NCBI GenBank assembly: GCA_964439625.1
Contig: CAYTPI010000006.1
Span: 1 to 64,000, forward strand
DNA: 64,000 nucleotides
Direction: 5' to 3'
DNA from: CAYTPI01 sp964439625
GTDB lineage: Bacteria > Chloroflexota > Anaerolineae > Aggregatilineales > UBA3940
The position numbers and the translations under genes were made by a program. The notes beneath the pieces were generated by a model. That model was given only the letters and a program-made list of their open reading frames with translations, searched no databases and was not told the DNA's origin. This document shows positions 43,631-52,477 of this stretch, one piece after another. Each line of letters starts with the position of its first letter. Within the stretch, counting starts at the first letter, position 1.

Positions 43631-45704
43631 CGACTTCAACTTGAGCGATTATTAGTCGCTCACTGGGTAGGGTTGCCGGGCCAGATACGATTGGGATCGG
43701 CGCTAGGCTGGGCCATGACTCATACCAGCCAACAGAAAGCGGATACGTGCCTGCTGGTGTATCTTCGGGAATTTGAATGGCAAAGCCATCAGGAATCTGA
43801 TCACCAGGGAGCCACTGTGTGGTTGGGTAAAGGCCTAGGCACGGTGACGCATCCCGTTGGGCGACCAGAGGGGCCTGCTCTGGCAGGCCCGTGCCGATGT
43901 GAGCAAAGGCGGTTAAGTCACGTGGGACTTGCTCTGTAGCGTGCCAGTATGTGGTGATCAGTAAGGTGTCGCCAGGGGCGACTTGGGGGCCTGTCCAATC
44001 GAAGCCGCGCAACATGATACCAGAGCCGAATTCTGCCTGTCGGGTAATCTGAGGTACTGGTGCGGTTGCGCCCTCAGGAATTGTGATGACAGTGCCTGTT
44101 GTCTGCCAGAGGTCAATGTTAGCGCGTTCGACCCTGTGCTGAGGGTATTCAGTTTGTATGGTGGTGAGTGTCTGCGGATCGCGTCCATCAACAATCAAGT
44201 AGGTGGTCTCGTCAGTGCGTTGATGTGGCAATGGTAGACATTGGCGCAGGTCAAACCAGCGCACGTCAGTACCGGGAAAGAGAAAATCAAAGGCGACGAT
44301 GGGCGTTTGCATTTCTGGAATCGCGCCGACAAAAACTGGCTGTCGTGCTGCTCGTTCTATGAGAAGGTTAGCTGTTTCAACGGGCTCTGCCGTGAATTGC
44401 TCACGTAAGTTGGGTACCTTGGGCCAACGGTCAAAGAGAAGCCATGTATGGTATGCTGCGCTGCCCACGACCAAAAGACTGGACACACCGACAAATATCG
44501 CTTGCAAGCTGACCTTCCGCTTGGCGGCCCATGTGTAAAACTCTACCCAACCAAGTGCGACAAAGACAGCAGTTGGTGGTGCGATGCCGATCATACGACC
44601 GATGTTTGGGGCCCCTTCTGTGAGGAAGCTGGGTATGCACATCCAGGTTAGCCAGAAGAGAGAGAACCACGCAAAGACAGAGCGCCAGCGAGTAACTAGG
44701 GATGTACCTAGACCAGCTACGAAACCAGCCGCTTGGATCGGATCAAGTAGAGGGAGGCCAGGGATGCCATTTTTGGGATCGTAGCTACCTTCAATGAAGA
44801 ATACTCGCGTGATCATGCGGAAGTTGTAGCGGTACATATCGTTGAGGGTTTCGAAGCGGGCACCCGGCCCGACACTGCTGACGATCTCGGCGCGAGCTGT
44901 GAACCATTCTGGGTTGTTGATAAAAAATAAGGAGAGCGGCAGGCTCATTAGGATACCGAGCACTGAAAAGACCACTCCCCCCTTGAGCATGTCTATACGC
45001 TGTGCCTGGTTTGCAGTAAGAAAACGTAGCAGGAAAAAAGTTAGCAGCAGGGGCAGCATAAAGCGCACATGCAGCCCATTGTATTGAACGCCACCTGCTA
45101 CCAACCCGGCAACAATCCACCCACTCCATTGATGACGATTAATACCGCGGGCAAGTTGCCAGAGGACAAAAAGCGTCACTCCGGGGGCGACAGGGTTTTC
45201 CATACCAATGCGGGCAATCGTCGTGTAGAAGAGTGTGTAACTTAGCACCACCGCCGTCAATGCAGCAGTCCACTCAATGCGCGAGAGGCTCCATCTTAGT
45301 TGATTATCATGTTGAAGTAGATGTTTGATGGTGACGTAAGCTAACGGAACGCTGACAGTACCTACAAATGCCGGAACGATGCGTCCGCCAGCAGGTGTAT
45401 CGAACCCGAATAGATGCGCTAACGCCGTCATATAGACCGGGCCAGAGTTAGCCCCACCGAAGTTCGTCTTGTAATGGGCGACTAGTTGACCTGTTTGGAG
45501 GATATCCCGCGCGCGCAGGCCATACCAGATTTCATCCCACCAAGCCGCGGGTGGCAGTGTGTCAAACTGGTGGATGCGGAGCAAAGCTGCTAATAGGGTT
45601 GCGGTAAACACAACCCATTGGGCAGCATGCCATGATTGCTTTGAATAGCTCATATGTCGTGACGGGGTGATGTTATTCTGAGTCTCCTTGAGGTGCGACT
45701 GCAT
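43620..45704 (-). CDS. GT39-like membrane glycosyltransferase
   Basis: The 694-residue protein has about ten hydrophobic segments. They are preceded by the acidic loop PPAAWWDEIWYGLRA, the Asp-Glu motif of dolichyl-phosphate/ArnT-type mannosyltransferases that use a polyprenyl-linked sugar outside the membrane. The C-terminal 230 residues are soluble and beta-rich (QITRQAEFGSGIMLRGFDW). The acceptor is unknown. A later in-frame ATG near 45653 is an alternative start; neither has a strong ribosome binding site. Confidence 0.75.
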   Translation of the reverse strand: MQSHLKETQNNITPSRHMSYSKQSWHAAQWVVFTATLLAALLRIHQFDTLPPAAWWDEIWYGLRARDILQTGQLVAHYKTNFGGANSGPVYMTALAHLFGFDTPAGGRIVPAFVGTVSVPLAYVTIKHLLQHDNQLRWSLSRIEWTAALTAVVLSYTLFYTTIARIGMENPVAPGVTLFVLWQLARGINRHQWSGWIVAGLVAGGVQYNGLHVRFMLPLLLTFFLLRFLTANQAQRIDMLKGGVVFSVLGILMSLPLSLFFINNPEWFTARAEIVSSVGPGARFETLNDMYRYNFRMITRVFFIEGSYDPKNGIPGLPLLDPIQAAGFVAGLGTSLVTRWRSVFAWFSLFWLTWMCIPSFLTEGAPNIGRMIGIAPPTAVFVALGWVEFYTWAAKRKVSLQAIFVGVSSLLVVGSAAYHTWLLFDRWPKVPNLREQFTAEPVETANLLIERAARQPVFVGAIPEMQTPIVAFDFLFPGTDVRWFDLRQCLPLPHQRTDETTYLIVDGRDPQTLTTIQTEYPQHRVERANIDLWQTTGTVITIPEGATAPVPQITRQAEFGSGIMLRGFDWTGPQVAPGDTLLITTYWHATEQVPRDLTAFAHIGTGLPEQAPLVAQRDASPCLGLYPTTQWLPGDQIPDGFAIQIPEDTPAGTYPLSVGWYESWPSLAPIPIVSGPATLPSERLIIAQVEVVNR

Positions 45705-45842
45705 AGACCCAACTCACAATCAAGACGGTTGATGGTAGATAATGCCTGTAAGACACAGCAAATAATGACATAGCGGTCCTACAAGCGGGTTCTTGATAGT
45801 TATTCTATTAGGTGAGAAGAGTATACTCGTATGTGGAAGCAA

Positions 45843-45870
45843 TAACAGGCCCAGCATGCTGGGCCTGTTA
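45843..45870 (-). terminator. Perfect 28-bp palindrome after HU
   Basis: Bases 45843-45870 are a perfect palindrome with 14-bp arms (TAACAGGCCCAGCA and its complement), 16 bp past the HU stop. The run after it is TTATTG, not pure T, so it may protect the 3' end as much as terminate. Confidence 0.6.
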
Positions 45871-45886
45871 CCTCGGAGTTGTAGAC

Positions 45887-46231
45887 TTATGCCTTTGCGG
45901 CAGCGGTCTTACCCTTCTTTTTACGCTTGCGAACTGCCTTTACGGCTGGCTTACTTAAACCAGCTACAGCATCTTTAAGACGCTTACCGGCGGAGAAGCG
46001 AATAACCGTCTTTGCGGGAATTTTGATTGCTTCGCCGGTGGCTGGGTTACGCCCCTTGCGAGCTTTGCGCTCGCTGGTGTTAAATGTGCCGAAACCAGTC
46101 AGTTGAACGCGGTTCCCTGAGGCTAGATTCTCATTGACAGTGGCAAGCATGGCATCGTATGCTTTTTCAAAGTCCACCTGGGTCATCCCTGCTTTTTCAG
46201 CGGCAACTTTTATGAATTCTCTTTTATACAC
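45887..46231 (-). CDS. hup: HU-family DNA-binding protein with Lys-rich tail
   Basis: This nucleoid protein has the HU fold (MYKREFIKVAAEKAGMTQ; GNRVQLTGFGTFNTSERKARKGRNP; RFSAGKRLKDAV). It is followed by a basic tail of about 25 residues (KAVRKRKKKGKTAAAKA) like that of histone-like HU variants. The start is a GTG at 46231 with GAGGAG about 7 nt upstream. A perfect TATAAT lies at 46290-46295 on the minus strand. Confidence 0.93.
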   Translation of the reverse strand: MYKREFIKVAAEKAGMTQVDFEKAYDAMLATVNENLASGNRVQLTGFGTFNTSERKARKGRNPATGEAIKIPAKTVIRFSAGKRLKDAVAGLSKPAVKAVRKRKKKGKTAAAKA

Positions 46232-46524
46232 AACGATCTCCTCACAACTAATGATTACTGTAGACCAGTATATAAGGGATCAAAGTAGTATTATATTGCG
46301 AAGTTCATTTAGATATTGTTGGCAACTCGTTTGACACTTGTTGCGTGTTTCTGGAAAGTAACGCCTCCCAATTTTTTGGAGGTTGAAAGTCATGGGGTCT
46401 TTAACGAGGGGAGGATATAATTAAGTTAGTCCACACAGTTCCAAGATCGCAGCACGAATCAAACAAATCGAACGACGTATAGGTAGTGGCGATTACATAG
46501 CACGTATACTGAGAGGCAAATAAA

Positions 46525-47130
46525 ATGAAACGGTTTAAGCGATATATTGTAATTGCCATCGGATTATTTCTCGTGATGCCAGTGTCAATAGCGTTTGCAC
46601 AAGACCCTGATGGTGAGGCATCAGATGATTTGTGCGCTGAAGTTATGACTGCCATTGAAGAAGGTGCGGCTGAAACCGGCGATCTATTGGATTGTCTGAG
46701 TTCAATTGAAGAAAGTGGTGTTCTTGAGGAAGTTCCTGAGCTGCCGCCAACTGAGAGTGAACCACCTCTTGTGGAGTTTGTTGAAGAGGACACTTTTCCG
46801 GACAGCATCCCAAACGTGCTGCCAGATGATGAAGAAACTGCCCGGAGTTTGGTGGTTGAAGTCATTTTGGCACCCATTACGATTGCACGCGGTGCCGCCA
46901 ACCAAGCCGGTTGGAACAGCGCTTTTCTGGATGAAGTCGAGGGCTTGCTGTTATCTGGTAGGAGCCCAATCTGGAAGTTACGTGATGACATCTATTACAA
47001 CACCGGGCAACGGTTAGACATTGGCCCTGTGATTGAAGGATTTGAGCGCGCATTTGGCGGTCTAATACCGGACTTACCCAACCTGACACAAGATGACATT
47101 GACTCTGTCAATGAGCAATACGCAGAGTAG
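46525..47130 (+). CDS. Secreted acidic protein of unknown function
   Basis: A cleavable signal peptide (KRFKRYIVIAIGLFLVMPVSIAFA, cut after AFA) precedes a strongly acidic mature chain of about 175 residues. It has two Cys pairs near the start (DLCAEV, LLDCL) and a Pro/Glu-rich segment in the middle. The C-terminal half is helical. The ribosome binding site GAGAGG lies 9 nt before the ATG. No family is recognised. Confidence 0.6.
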   Translation: MKRFKRYIVIAIGLFLVMPVSIAFAQDPDGEASDDLCAEVMTAIEEGAAETGDLLDCLSSIEESGVLEEVPELPPTESEPPLVEFVEEDTFPDSIPNVLPDDEETARSLVVEVILAPITIARGAANQAGWNSAFLDEVEGLLLSGRSPIWKLRDDIYYNTGQRLDIGPVIEGFERAFGGLIPDLPNLTQDDIDSVNEQYAE

Positions 47131-47190
47131 CTCAGCTAAAGAATTAACTGGTAAGTCCATCAACCGATAGGCCTTGTTTTTCTTTGACGG

Positions 47191-47571
47191 CTAGTCATCT
47201 AATTTATCGATGATTGCCAGCATCACATGTTGATGCTGGTCAGCGATTTCTGGATCAGCAGCGAAACCGAAGCGTTCATCAAGTGTATACATTAGCTGCG
47301 TCAGTGATGCTTTAGTGGCAAGCTGTGGCTCTATAAAGTCACGAGTTTGCGTGTTATTCAGCATTCGTTCTGTGCGTGCATCAATGTCTGTTACTGATAG
47401 GTTCGGTTGACGTTTCAGCAAGAAGGCTCGATGTGTCGCGGTAAAACAGAAACGGAGTGCCTCGACCATCTCCTCTGGCTGAAGTGGGCCGCCAGCATAT
47501 AATTGATAAACAGCATCATTTAGTTTTTCAACCGACATAGCCTCTGAACGCTTATTTTTTGTATCTGTCAT
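47191..47571 (-). CDS. Hypothetical protein, 126 aa
   Basis: This is a soluble, helical protein. The ATG at 47571 has a GAGA site about 9 nt upstream, and an in-frame ATG 11 codons later is an alternative. It contains no recognisable motif. It lies between the secreted acidic protein gene and ctaA, which run the other way, and appears monocistronic. Confidence 0.55.
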   Translation of the reverse strand: MTDTKNKRSEAMSVEKLNDAVYQLYAGGPLQPEEMVEALRFCFTATHRAFLLKRQPNLSVTDIDARTERMLNNTQTRDFIEPQLATKASLTQLMYTLDERFGFAADPEIADQHQHVMLAIIDKLDD

Positions 47572-47705
47572 AGGATAATCTCTTTCTTGCTTGCAACTAT
47601 CTTATTGACGCAACAACCTTCTTTTTGTGTACGTTACAAAATTCTGATATTTCTACAGAGTAGATCACATTTGCATATGAGGAACTTCGAGCAAGGTAGC
47701 CGCGT

Positions 47706-47711
47706 TATAAT
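47706..47711 (+). promoter_or_regulatory. -10 box of ctaA
   Basis: A perfect TATAAT lies 44 bp before the ctaA ATG. No good -35 hexamer is seen at the usual distance, so an activator may be needed. Confidence 0.45.
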
Positions 47712-47754
47712 ACATTTGAAAATAGGTAAAAGATATTAATAGGAACCCATTGCG

Positions 47755-48711
47755 ATGAAACAGGATCGTTTTGTACAGTATGCGTGGCTTGTGGTGGGCT
47801 ATACCGTCTTTGTGATTGCCTTTGGCGCTTTAGTGCGGGCAACTGGTTCTGGTGCGGGCTGTGGCAGCCATTGGCCGACGTGTAATGGCAGCGTGCTGCC
47901 AGCCTTTGAACAAATGCAAACAATGATCGAGTTTGGGCACCGCATCACCAGTGCGTTGGCTGGCTTTTTGGTGATTGGTTTGGTGGTTTGGGCTTATCAG
48001 CGTCCATCAAATAAAGCGACAAAGACAGGGGCCATTCTCTCTCTCGTGTTTATTATTATCGAGGGGTTAATTGGTGCGGCGCTGGTGCGATTGGAACTGG
48101 TCGAAGATAACGCGTCTACACTGCGAGCTGTTGCGATTGCAGTTCACCTTGTAAATACACTAATTTTGCTTGGCGTCATGGGGCTAACCGCTTGGGCGGG
48201 AGCTAAACCCCTTGATCTACGTTTGAAGGCAGATACAAAGACTCTGATCGTGTTAGGCATAGGTATTATTGGGATGCTGGCTCTGAGTGCTATGGGTGCC
48301 GTTACGGCTTTGGGTGACACGTTGTTCCCAGCGGAATCGTTGGCTGAGGGCATTCGGGCAGACTTAGATCCAACGACTCATTTTCTTGTGCGCTTGAGGG
48401 TCATTCATCCGATGCTGGCTGTGCTAGTAAGTATCTATCTGATTACCGTGGTGCCCCCCCTAGCGCGTCAGTCAAAAAATCCACGCGCAGAACGGTTTAG
48501 TACCCAGTTGGTTATTTTAATTGGTGTTCAAATTGTCGTCGGTGTGGTGAATGTCATTTTGCTGGCTCCATTATGGATGCAAGTTGTGCATTTAGTTTTA
48601 GCAGACATCCTTTGGTTAACGCTGATTGCGGTCGTTGGTGAAACCGCAATCGCTGAAACAGAGACATCAGGCGCTTTTGTGCAAAACCCAGTCTACGCTG
48701 GAACCGACTAA
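47755..48711 (+). CDS. ctaA: Heme A synthase (CtaA/COX15)
   Basis: This enzyme oxidises heme O to heme A for aa3-type oxidases. It has eight predicted membrane segments in two four-helix halves. The heme ligands are H62 (EFGHRIT) and H131 (VHLVNT) in the first half and H218 (RVIHPM) and H279 (VVHLVL) in the second. E59 precedes the first ligand, and the Cys pair C36/C43 lies in the first outside loop. ctaB and oxidase genes are not in the window. It implies aerobic respiration in this organism. Confidence 0.95.
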   Translation: MKQDRFVQYAWLVVGYTVFVIAFGALVRATGSGAGCGSHWPTCNGSVLPAFEQMQTMIEFGHRITSALAGFLVIGLVVWAYQRPSNKATKTGAILSLVFIIIEGLIGAALVRLELVEDNASTLRAVAIAVHLVNTLILLGVMGLTAWAGAKPLDLRLKADTKTLIVLGIGIIGMLALSAMGAVTALGDTLFPAESLAEGIRADLDPTTHFLVRLRVIHPMLAVLVSIYLITVVPPLARQSKNPRAERFSTQLVILIGVQIVVGVVNVILLAPLWMQVVHLVLADILWLTLIAVVGETAIAETETSGAFVQNPVYAGTD

Positions 48712-48720
48712 ACAGAAAGG

Positions 48721-48751
48721 GGCATGCTGGTGTAGTTAGCATGCCTTTTTT
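48721..48751 (+). terminator. Terminator after ctaA
   Basis: GGCATGCT and AGCATGCC pair perfectly around a 9-nt loop and are followed by six Ts. It starts 9 bp after the ctaA stop. Confidence 0.92.
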
Positions 48752-48772
48752 ATCTAGAGCATATTATGTCGT

Positions 48773-49168
48773 CTAACAAGACGCGAGTACATCTTGTGGC
48801 TCGTTCATTGGTTGCTCCAGCACGACTGCTATCTTTTCACGAAGATCGGCGACTTTCATGTGGGACTTGTGAAACACAGCAGCAATTCCTTCATTGCGCA
48901 GCATCTGCTGTGAGTTAATCGCTGATAAGACAATAACTGGAATGTTTGACAGGTTAGGGAGTGCACGTAGACGTGCTAGAAACTGCAAGCCGTTCATCTC
49001 CGGCATCATAATATCCAAAATTATCAGGTCCGGTTTACGGTGCTGTGCTTTTTGTAACCCAACCTGACCATTTGGGGCTATATCAATGTCGTGTCCCATA
49101 TATCTACAAATGTCGGCAAGAATTTCACGGGTATCAGTATCATCATCGATTATAAGAAGGTGGCCCAT
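48773..49168 (-). CDS. Single-domain response regulator
   Basis: This is a receiver-only protein of 131 residues with the acidic pocket LIIDDD and phosphoacceptor D52 (LIILDIMMPEMNG). The region that normally carries the Lys-Pro pair reads AVFHKSHM, keeping the Lys but not the cis-Pro. No kinase is adjacent. It ends close to the ctaA terminator, on the opposite strand. Confidence 0.88.
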   Translation of the reverse strand: MGHLLIIDDDTDTREILADICRYMGHDIDIAPNGQVGLQKAQHRKPDLIILDIMMPEMNGLQFLARLRALPNLSNIPVIVLSAINSQQMLRNEGIAAVFHKSHMKVADLREKIAVVLEQPMNEPQDVLASC

Positions 49169-49339
49169 ATGTTGTCCCAGAAAAAAACCCCAAAAGAGAG
49201 TAAACGTTAGAGTTAATTATAAGTTAAAGCTTAACTCTATTTCGATGAGTATCATGAATTTTTGTGAAGATAACATGAAAAGGCCGCTCTAACAGCAGCC
49301 TTTTAGATTATTCATTTGCAAGGAATTGACAATACTGCG

Positions 49340-50374
49340 CTACATAAGGCCGGACATGATATTTTCGAGTGCAGCTTGCGATGGACGTAGTTTTTCATCC
49401 GGAAGGTAGGCGAGCGCATCATCGACCATGTTGAGCGTTTCGGTAAACGGAATTTGCTTTGGTTCGTAGTAGATTAGACCAGTTACTAAGCGTGGCGCAG
49501 TTGGGTCACTGTTGGCATCTTCTAATAAGCGGAGCGCCTCAGCCCGGTCTGTCGGGTCGTAATCATCAGAGACCTTTGAGAGAATGATCTGTGAACCGTC
49601 GTGGAGTTCGACGATCTCGTCGGTGCCTGCTTCATATTCAACTTCAATTTCATCGAATTCAGGGACGAATGTCAAATCGTGAAGTGAAATTTGGTTGGCC
49701 TTGCCATAGCCGTAGCTTTTACTAGCTGAGTCATCATTATTGAAGGTAACACATGGACTGATAATATCGACAATGGCAATACCATTATGTGCCATTGCTG
49801 CTTTGAGGATTTCACGAACTTGCTTTGCATCACCCGCGAACGACCGAGCAACAAATGTAGCACCTGAAGCCATTGCTTCGAGGCAGATATCAATCGGCCC
49901 GAAAGGATTGTAACCCGCGTATTTGAGTTCTTGACCTTCGTCAGCCGTTGCCGAGAATTGCCCTTTAGTCAGGCCGTAGACACCATTATTTTCCACGATG
50001 TACACAAGCGGCACATTGCGGCGGATGGCATGCTTGAACTGGCCCATGCCAATACTTGCGCTGTCGCCATCACCACTGACGCCGATTGCCAGCAGGTGTT
50101 TATTTGCCACTATCGCGCCTGTTCCGACGGACGGCATGCGCCCGTGAAGTGCGTTAAATCCGTGGGATTGACCCAGAAAATATGCTGGCGACTTACTAGA
50201 ACAACCAATGCCACTTAACTTAATAACTTGGTTCTGGTTGAGCTTGAGTTCGTATGCGACGGCAACAATCTGGTTTGAAATTGAATTGTGACCACAGCCC
50301 TTGCACAGCGTGGTCTCACGACCCTTATAATCCTTGCGATCAACTGAGCCTTCTTGAATTTGTAGTAATGCCAT
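49340..50374 (-). CDS. korB: 2-oxoacid:ferredoxin oxidoreductase, beta subunit
   Basis: This subunit binds thiamine diphosphate and an iron-sulfur cluster. The TPP motif is GDGDSASIGMGQ...VENNGVYG. Cluster cysteines are C24 and C27 (CKGCGHN), one in GIGCSS and one in SPCVTF. The start is the ATG at 50374, which overlaps the korA stop (TAATG) with GGAAGGAAA upstream; a longer frame to 50443 would overlap korA. It has 344 residues. 2-oxoglutarate is the likely substrate, but the family also includes pyruvate enzymes. Confidence 0.93.
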   Translation of the reverse strand: MALLQIQEGSVDRKDYKGRETTLCKGCGHNSISNQIVAVAYELKLNQNQVIKLSGIGCSSKSPAYFLGQSHGFNALHGRMPSVGTGAIVANKHLLAIGVSGDGDSASIGMGQFKHAIRRNVPLVYIVENNGVYGLTKGQFSATADEGQELKYAGYNPFGPIDICLEAMASGATFVARSFAGDAKQVREILKAAMAHNGIAIVDIISPCVTFNNDDSASKSYGYGKANQISLHDLTFVPEFDEIEVEYEAGTDEIVELHDGSQIILSKVSDDYDPTDRAEALRLLEDANSDPTAPRLVTGLIYYEPKQIPFTETLNMVDDALAYLPDEKLRPSQAALENIMSGLM

Positions 50375-52200
50375 TATTTGTTTCCTTCCTGCTCTAAGAT
50401 GGAGTCTTTCACCCACACACCCGTCAGTGGTAGGCCATCGCAAAAGGAGAGTGATTTGACGGAGCCGGCAAGTTCTGGGTATTCCATCTGAATGATTTTA
50501 GCCATCTGACCATCATAGTTATTTTCAATAACGTATACATAATCATTTGCTTCAATAAAGTCACGGACGGTATGAGCTAACGGCAACGCACGAAGACGCA
50601 TGTAGTTCACTACTACATCATGGGCCTTGAGCATGTCCCGACCTTCCTCAATGGCTGGGTCATTAGTACCATAGCTGATGATGCCAAAGGTAGCGTTAGC
50701 GGCGTTATCAACAATGGGTTGTGGTACTAACCCACGCGCGGTTTCGTGCTTGCGGGCGAGCCGGTCGAGGTTGGCGATCCAATGTTCGGGCTTTTCGGAA
50801 TATACTGCGTACTCGTCTTTACCTGTACCACGTGTAAAGAAGGCGGCGTTCGGATGATCTGTACCGGGTAATGTGCGATATGACACACCATCACCGTCTG
50901 TGTCGCGGTAGCGGGCGAAATCACCAATGCGGTCAAGGTCATCAGCGTCAAGCACTTTACCGCGCTCAATGGGTTCGGTCGGGTACTCAAATGGGTCACT
51001 CATCCAGAGGTTCATACCCAGGTCGAGGTCGCTCAGTACAAAAATCAAGGTTTGCAACTGGTCAGCGAGGTTTGGTGCGCGCCAACCGAATTCAAAACAT
51101 TCAGCGATTGTGCCCGGTAGCAAAACCACATGCTTTGAGTCACCGTGACCCAAGAAATATGCTGCCATAACATCACCTTGCGAGACACGGGTTGGCAACC
51201 CAGTGCTTGGCCCCATCCGCTGGACATCCCAGATAATGGCTGGTACCTCGGCTAGATATGCCATACCGGCAAATTCAGACATTAAAGAAATGCCTGGCCC
51301 TGAGGTTGCGGTCATCGAGCGAGCCCCAGCCCAGCTAGCGCCTATCACCATGCCAATTGCAGCTAGCTCATCTTCCGCTTGAATAATGGCATAGGTTGCT
51401 TTGCCATCTTCATCATGACGCAGTTGCTTCATATAAGTGCGGGCGGCATCAGCGATGCTCGTGGATGGTGTGATTGGATACCATGAAATCAGGTTGATAC
51501 CACCAAAGACGGAGCCAAGGGCAGCGGCAGCATTGCCATCTAAGATAATGAGACCGTCGTTTTCCTGCATCGGCTCAACTTTATACTTTGATTTTTCTGG
51601 ATATTTTTTAACAGCCCAATCGTAAGCGTCATGAATGACATCCATATTAATCTTAATCAGCTTCTCGCGTCCACCAAAGTGGTGGCTGAGGGCAGCTTCT
51701 ACCTGTGTTAGGTCGAGGTCGATTAGATGAGCCAGCACACCGACATACACCATATTGGCGACATAATCACGTTGCTTAGCTTTGACAGGGGCCTTCTTGG
51801 CGACTTCAAGCGGCATCTGATAGTAAGTTAAATCATCGCGATCAGTCTTAATGCCCCAATTTTCTGGATAGAGTATAATGCCCCCTGAGGGTGCGTCTGC
51901 GATGTCCTCAGCTTGGGTACGCATGTTCATCAAAATGGAAATTTCATTTTGATGACGACGTGCAGTATAACCATCTTTGCTTAGGCGAATAGTAAACCAA
52001 GTTGGTAACCCCTGAATATTAGACGGGAAGATGTTCTTTCCGTTAACTGGAATACCCATCCAAAATAAGGCCCGCATAATTGCTGTGTTTGACGTTAAGC
52101 TCCCTGTGCCGTTAGCTGTTGCTATGCGGATTTGGAAGTCATTAACGATACGTTGCTGCTGATCTAAACTAGACTTCAGATCAACGTCTGTTATAGCCAT
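50374..52200 (-). CDS. korA: 2-oxoacid:ferredoxin oxidoreductase, gamma-alpha fusion
   Basis: This is the partner of korB in a reversible CoA-dependent 2-oxoacid decarboxylase. The first ~190 residues are the gamma domain (IRIATANGTGSLTSN), and the alpha domain follows with SWYPITPSTSIAD and TATSGPGISLMSEF. The ATG at 52200 has AGGAG 10 nt upstream and is preferred over a TTG at 52206. It has 608 residues. The enzyme reduces ferredoxin and can supply the TCA cycle or reductive metabolism. Confidence 0.93.
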   Translation of the reverse strand: MAITDVDLKSSLDQQQRIVNDFQIRIATANGTGSLTSNTAIMRALFWMGIPVNGKNIFPSNIQGLPTWFTIRLSKDGYTARRHQNEISILMNMRTQAEDIADAPSGGIILYPENWGIKTDRDDLTYYQMPLEVAKKAPVKAKQRDYVANMVYVGVLAHLIDLDLTQVEAALSHHFGGREKLIKINMDVIHDAYDWAVKKYPEKSKYKVEPMQENDGLIILDGNAAAALGSVFGGINLISWYPITPSTSIADAARTYMKQLRHDEDGKATYAIIQAEDELAAIGMVIGASWAGARSMTATSGPGISLMSEFAGMAYLAEVPAIIWDVQRMGPSTGLPTRVSQGDVMAAYFLGHGDSKHVVLLPGTIAECFEFGWRAPNLADQLQTLIFVLSDLDLGMNLWMSDPFEYPTEPIERGKVLDADDLDRIGDFARYRDTDGDGVSYRTLPGTDHPNAAFFTRGTGKDEYAVYSEKPEHWIANLDRLARKHETARGLVPQPIVDNAANATFGIISYGTNDPAIEEGRDMLKAHDVVVNYMRLRALPLAHTVRDFIEANDYVYVIENNYDGQMAKIIQMEYPELAGSVKSLSFCDGLPLTGVWVKDSILEQEGNK

Positions 52201-52477
52201 ATACAATTAACTCCTGGCAGTGTAAAACGGGAAAGCATTTGCTTAAAGAGAGGCTTGTTATGCACTTGATGTGCCTGTGTTACTTAAGTCAGTTTCTCAT
52301 TTTCTTCGCGGTACTTTAACGAGTATCACGCGCTTTTGCCATAGATGAATGTCGGTCGCGTTTTTGTCGCGGTGGGCTCAAATGCTATTGAGTGCAAAAA
52401 AACTTATGAGAGTATTTTAACACATGTGTTCGAACTTTCTTGTACAATCGATGATGAGTTTTTTAGGGGAGACGAAC

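Noticed and set aside
23965..48776. 13-mer ATTATGTCGTCTA at two places
   Set aside because: A match of this length is expected by chance in 64 kb and the flanks differ.
50375..50443. Upstream extension of korB
   Set aside because: It would overlap korA by 69 bp; the TAATG junction with a strong ribosome binding site gives a normal start.
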